From Lamellibrachia satsuma (taxonomy: Eukaryota > Annelida > Polychaeta > Sabellida > Siboglinidae), in the NCBI GenBank assembly GCA_033239005.1, contig BSQZ01000018.1, positions 2,406,536 to 2,470,535 of the forward strand: a stretch of DNA of 64,000 nucleotides, read 5' to 3'. This document shows positions 61,345 to 64,000 of this stretch, piece by piece (the first letter of the stretch is position 1; each line of letters starts with the position of its first letter). The position numbers were made by a program, and so were the translations under genes. Below the pieces are notes generated by a model that was given only the letters and a program-made list of their open reading frames with translations, was not told the origin of the DNA and made no database searches.

Positions 61345-62777
61345 ACACTAACCATTTGGAACTATAATAAAAAATATCACACAAGTGGTTAACTAAATAT
61401 ACCTCGTTGAAAACCGAAAATCTTTTTTGCGTGAGCAGTGCCATATTTGTTCAAAATCCTACGTCAAGAGTGCTGACTAGGTTTCCCACAACTCCAACTT
61501 TAAACGCCTGATCGTAGACATAGACGATTTTAGTCACATACTTGCCAATAAGTATGGACATGCTGTTTGCGTCTATAATCAACTTATTTGACAAGATAGT
61601 CCATTCATTTATTGTTTACTAACCACCTCGCTTTCCGATTTGACAATTCTCTTAATCGAGTGTTTGCGTGTTGTCGAAGCCTCCGGCTGAGGTACATACT
61701 GGAAGATTGTCTGAACCTATTCAGGTTTTAACGACAATGCTTCGGTGAATGATGCTTACATCCGAATGCTGCACAGTACGGCATTGTAATATTTTTTGCT
61801 ACGTCCAATATAAATGCAAATAAAAATGTAACCGCACACCTCAACGACGTCAAAAATACACGCGATACGCACATCCTACGTCACATCCGCGTTGATGGTT
61901 AAGGGGCTGCTCGTCGTATAGGAAAAAGGCCCAAAACAATGCCTTTGGTTTCACTTTAATGTGACATGCGTTATAAGTTTACTCCCGTTCACCGGCCTCA
62001 GTAGCGAATGATTGTGCTAAATTAAAGCAGGTCTAGCTAGAATGGTATCGATTAACCACGGGAAACGTTCGCAGGAATGTTTTTCGTATACGCAAAATTC
62101 TACCGAAGGATGTTTCAATGGTGGACTAGGCGGGCATATTTCTATTGGTTGGATCGAGTCATGTGTTATGTCAAGCCTTGTTAGTATAACAAGAAAAGAC
62201 TGGGTATGAATGTTGCCAGAAAGGGAGATGTGAACGTGGTTTCGGAAGGTTAGCACAGAAGGGCGCACAATTAGCCTTGTGGCAGCTGCGAGACGACGTG
62301 GCGTGACGGCTACGAGAAGGCGCGGAGTGACCGAGACGAGGCGGCGACGCCACGGTCGAACGTCTTTGAGTCGACCATGACTGACGTATGCACTGCCACC
62401 TATTCGTCTGACGCGAGGTGGAGAATAGCACAAGAGAATGAGCCATTGCGACTTCAATATAAATACATATAAAGCATTAGCGGTGACATCTTCGCTACGA
62501 ACTGTAGCCTGTAGGCTGCATTAACACTTACATATACTGCATGTGATATTATTACTATCCGTGTTTTGTTAAATTCAATATCGATGATAGGGGTAATGTT
62601 GTCTTGTAATAATATAATGTCGATCGAGGGACCCGAAAGGGGTAGCCGCTTTGGAGGGCGATTTTGTAGTTCGTTGTTAGTTGTGCAACGGGGTTGGTTG
62701 TATAATTGAGGTAATGCCGTGGGCTTAGTAGAAACACCGTTTTACTCTTTTCTTCTTATTTGTTTTTCTATTAAAAG
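61345..62777. other. Intergenic DNA
   Basis: No gene recognised. The minus-strand frame at 62,017-62,457 is Arg/Pro-rich and unsupported by any domain. A signal-peptide exon for the LU-domain gene was looked for here and not found. Confidence 0.5.

Positions 62778-62855
<78 letters not shown>
62778..62855. repeat. (AT)n tract at the 3' end of a LINE
   Basis: About 78 bp of (AT)n adjoining the 3' side of the minus-strand LINE that follows. It may be the element's microsatellite tail or an expansion seeded by it. Confidence 0.9.
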
Positions 62856-62858
<3 letters not shown>

Positions 62859-62859
62859 T

Positions 62860-64000
62860 ATTCATATTTAATTCGTCTTTGTTGTTACGTTCATATGTCC
62901 TTGAGAGCAATATCATAATAAAAGGAATTACAATAGTCAGGTCTAGTGCTAGAAGAGCAGTTGCAATATTTTTGGCGACAGCAAAATACATATACCGGTG
63001 AATACGACGAAGGTCCCGAATATGATAAAAGCAGCAACGACAACTTTGTGAAATATGCTGTCTAAAATAAAAATTATTATTAAAGGTGACTCCTAAATTC
63101 CGTGGTGAGACAGCCGGTGTGAAATTCTCGCATAGCAAAGGTGTAGGCAAAAACAATCAAGTTTACATCGCTGCTTTTGTGTACCAATAATAAGAAACTC
63201 TGTTTTACTTGCATTTAACTATAATTTGTTGTCAGTCATCCAGTGGAATATATCATGGAGACAATCCCTGAGTTGGTTGTAGGAGCAATTTGTATCCGGA
63301 GCAGCCAAGGAAATGTAAATCTGTGTATCGTCTGCCTATAGGCGGTGGTCCAAGCTAGCTTCACACTTTGATATCTAACGGCTAAGTATGGTAAAAACCA
63401 GTTCAGATTTGCCATCTAAGTGCCAGACATATCATACCACATTGACAATGGTTTGATGAGTATGGTCAATAGTATCAAAAGAAGCAGATAAATAAAGCGA
63501 GGTAATCGTTGTTACTTTACCTTTGTCCATATTTAGAATAACATCAGTGTGAACTTTTAAAAAGCAGTCTCTGTAAAATGAAACTGTTTGTAAGGTGACT
63601 GTAACACATTAGACCTACAATTTGACTCAATGTGAAACATTAGACGGCTTCCTACAACCTCATCCAGTACCTTGGAAATAAAGCTTAGATTAGAAATAGG
63701 TCTTTAAGAAGTGAGTTGACTTGCGCTTGTAAGAAATCGTCAGGAAATAAACCAGAGCACAGTGATGCATTTACAATTCTTCTTATTGGGTAAAGTAATA
63801 TATCAAGACAGGTTTTCAATAATGTAGACGGTAATGGATCAAGATCACAGGACTTATTTGGGGAGGACATGATTATTGTGGCAGGTGTAAAAGAAGCAAG
63901 TAGAGAAGTTACTTTCGGAGAGTTCACTTGTTCATAATTTAAAGTATGATCTGGAAAGCAGACTGGATCAGACTGATTTTGTTCTTGAAATGACTGGAGA
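62860..64000 (-). mobile_element. Decayed CR1/L2-like LINE reverse transcriptase
   Basis: The minus strand, from the right edge inward, reads PNKSCDLDPLPSTLLKTCLD (about 63,865-63,806), GLFPDDFLQAQVNSLLKD, LSFISKVLDEVVGSRL, ADDTQIYISLAAPDTNCSYN (about 63,335 down) and DNKL--LNASKTEFLIIGT. These are RT motifs in the right order for CR1/L2/Jockey-like LINEs. The Tyr codon of the catalytic YADD box is TAG (63,336-63,338), and several frameshifts occur, so it is inactive. The 5' part extends beyond the window. Confidence 0.8.

Noticed and set aside
62017..62457. 146-codon minus-strand Arg/Pro-rich frame
   Set aside because: No recognised motif. A second overlapping frame of similar look exists in another phase, which points to base composition rather than coding.

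Overview
The window is animal nuclear DNA. Genes are split into short exons by GT-AG introns, and the DNA is AT-rich and full of microsatellites, minisatellites, LINE, SINE, hAT and MITE remnants. The retroelement types (RTE-like and CR1/L2-like LINEs, a Ty3/Gypsy-type gag) and the gene families suggest a marine invertebrate. I cannot name the phylum from the sequence. Most long open frames are artefacts of (AT)n, minisatellites or antisense of true exons; the real genes were assembled by hand from splice sites and reading phase.

Layout. (1) 1-6 kb: last two exons of an MMACHC (cobalamin-processing, CblC) gene on the + strand, with a dead LINE upstream. (2) 6-10 kb: intergenic DNA and a decayed LINE. 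(3) 10.2-42.7 kb: a tandem duplication of a unit of about 16 kb. Each unit starts in a 20-bp minisatellite and then holds a tRNA-like SINE split by an 875-bp MITE, a complete 12-exon CYP4F-like cytochrome P450 gene (each 521 codons), 3' P450 debris next to (AT)n, a LINE scrap and a 15-bp minisatellite. Unit 1 also has a broken extra first exon carrying a 579-bp insertion; unit 2 has about 1.9 kb of extra DNA near its right end. (4) 42.4-47.6 kb: relics of the P450 upstream region, a hAT-type MITE, then a complete 4-exon MMACHC paralogue (255 codons). (5) 47.6-54 kb: no recognised gene; a 0.9-kb foldback element, an RTE-like LINE tail with an (AAGT)n end, and a 0.9-kb tandem duplication. (6) 54.0-60.7 kb, minus strand: five phase-consistent exons of a secreted/GPI-anchored-type protein with a cysteine-rich region followed by a Ly6/uPAR (LU) domain and a hydrophobic tail. 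Its introns hold a LINE tail and a hAT-like element inserted in (AT)n. (7) 60.9-64 kb: a truncated Gypsy-type gag and a minus-strand CR1/L2-like LINE.

The genes do not form a pathway. The two MMACHC copies would act on cytosolic cobalamin, the two CYP4 enzymes would be ER-bound fatty-acid-type hydroxylases, and the LU protein would sit at the cell surface. The shared theme is local duplication: MMACHC twice, CYP4 twice plus several exon-level relics. No previously undescribed multi-gene system was found. The most useful new item is the LU-domain gene, visible only after splicing.
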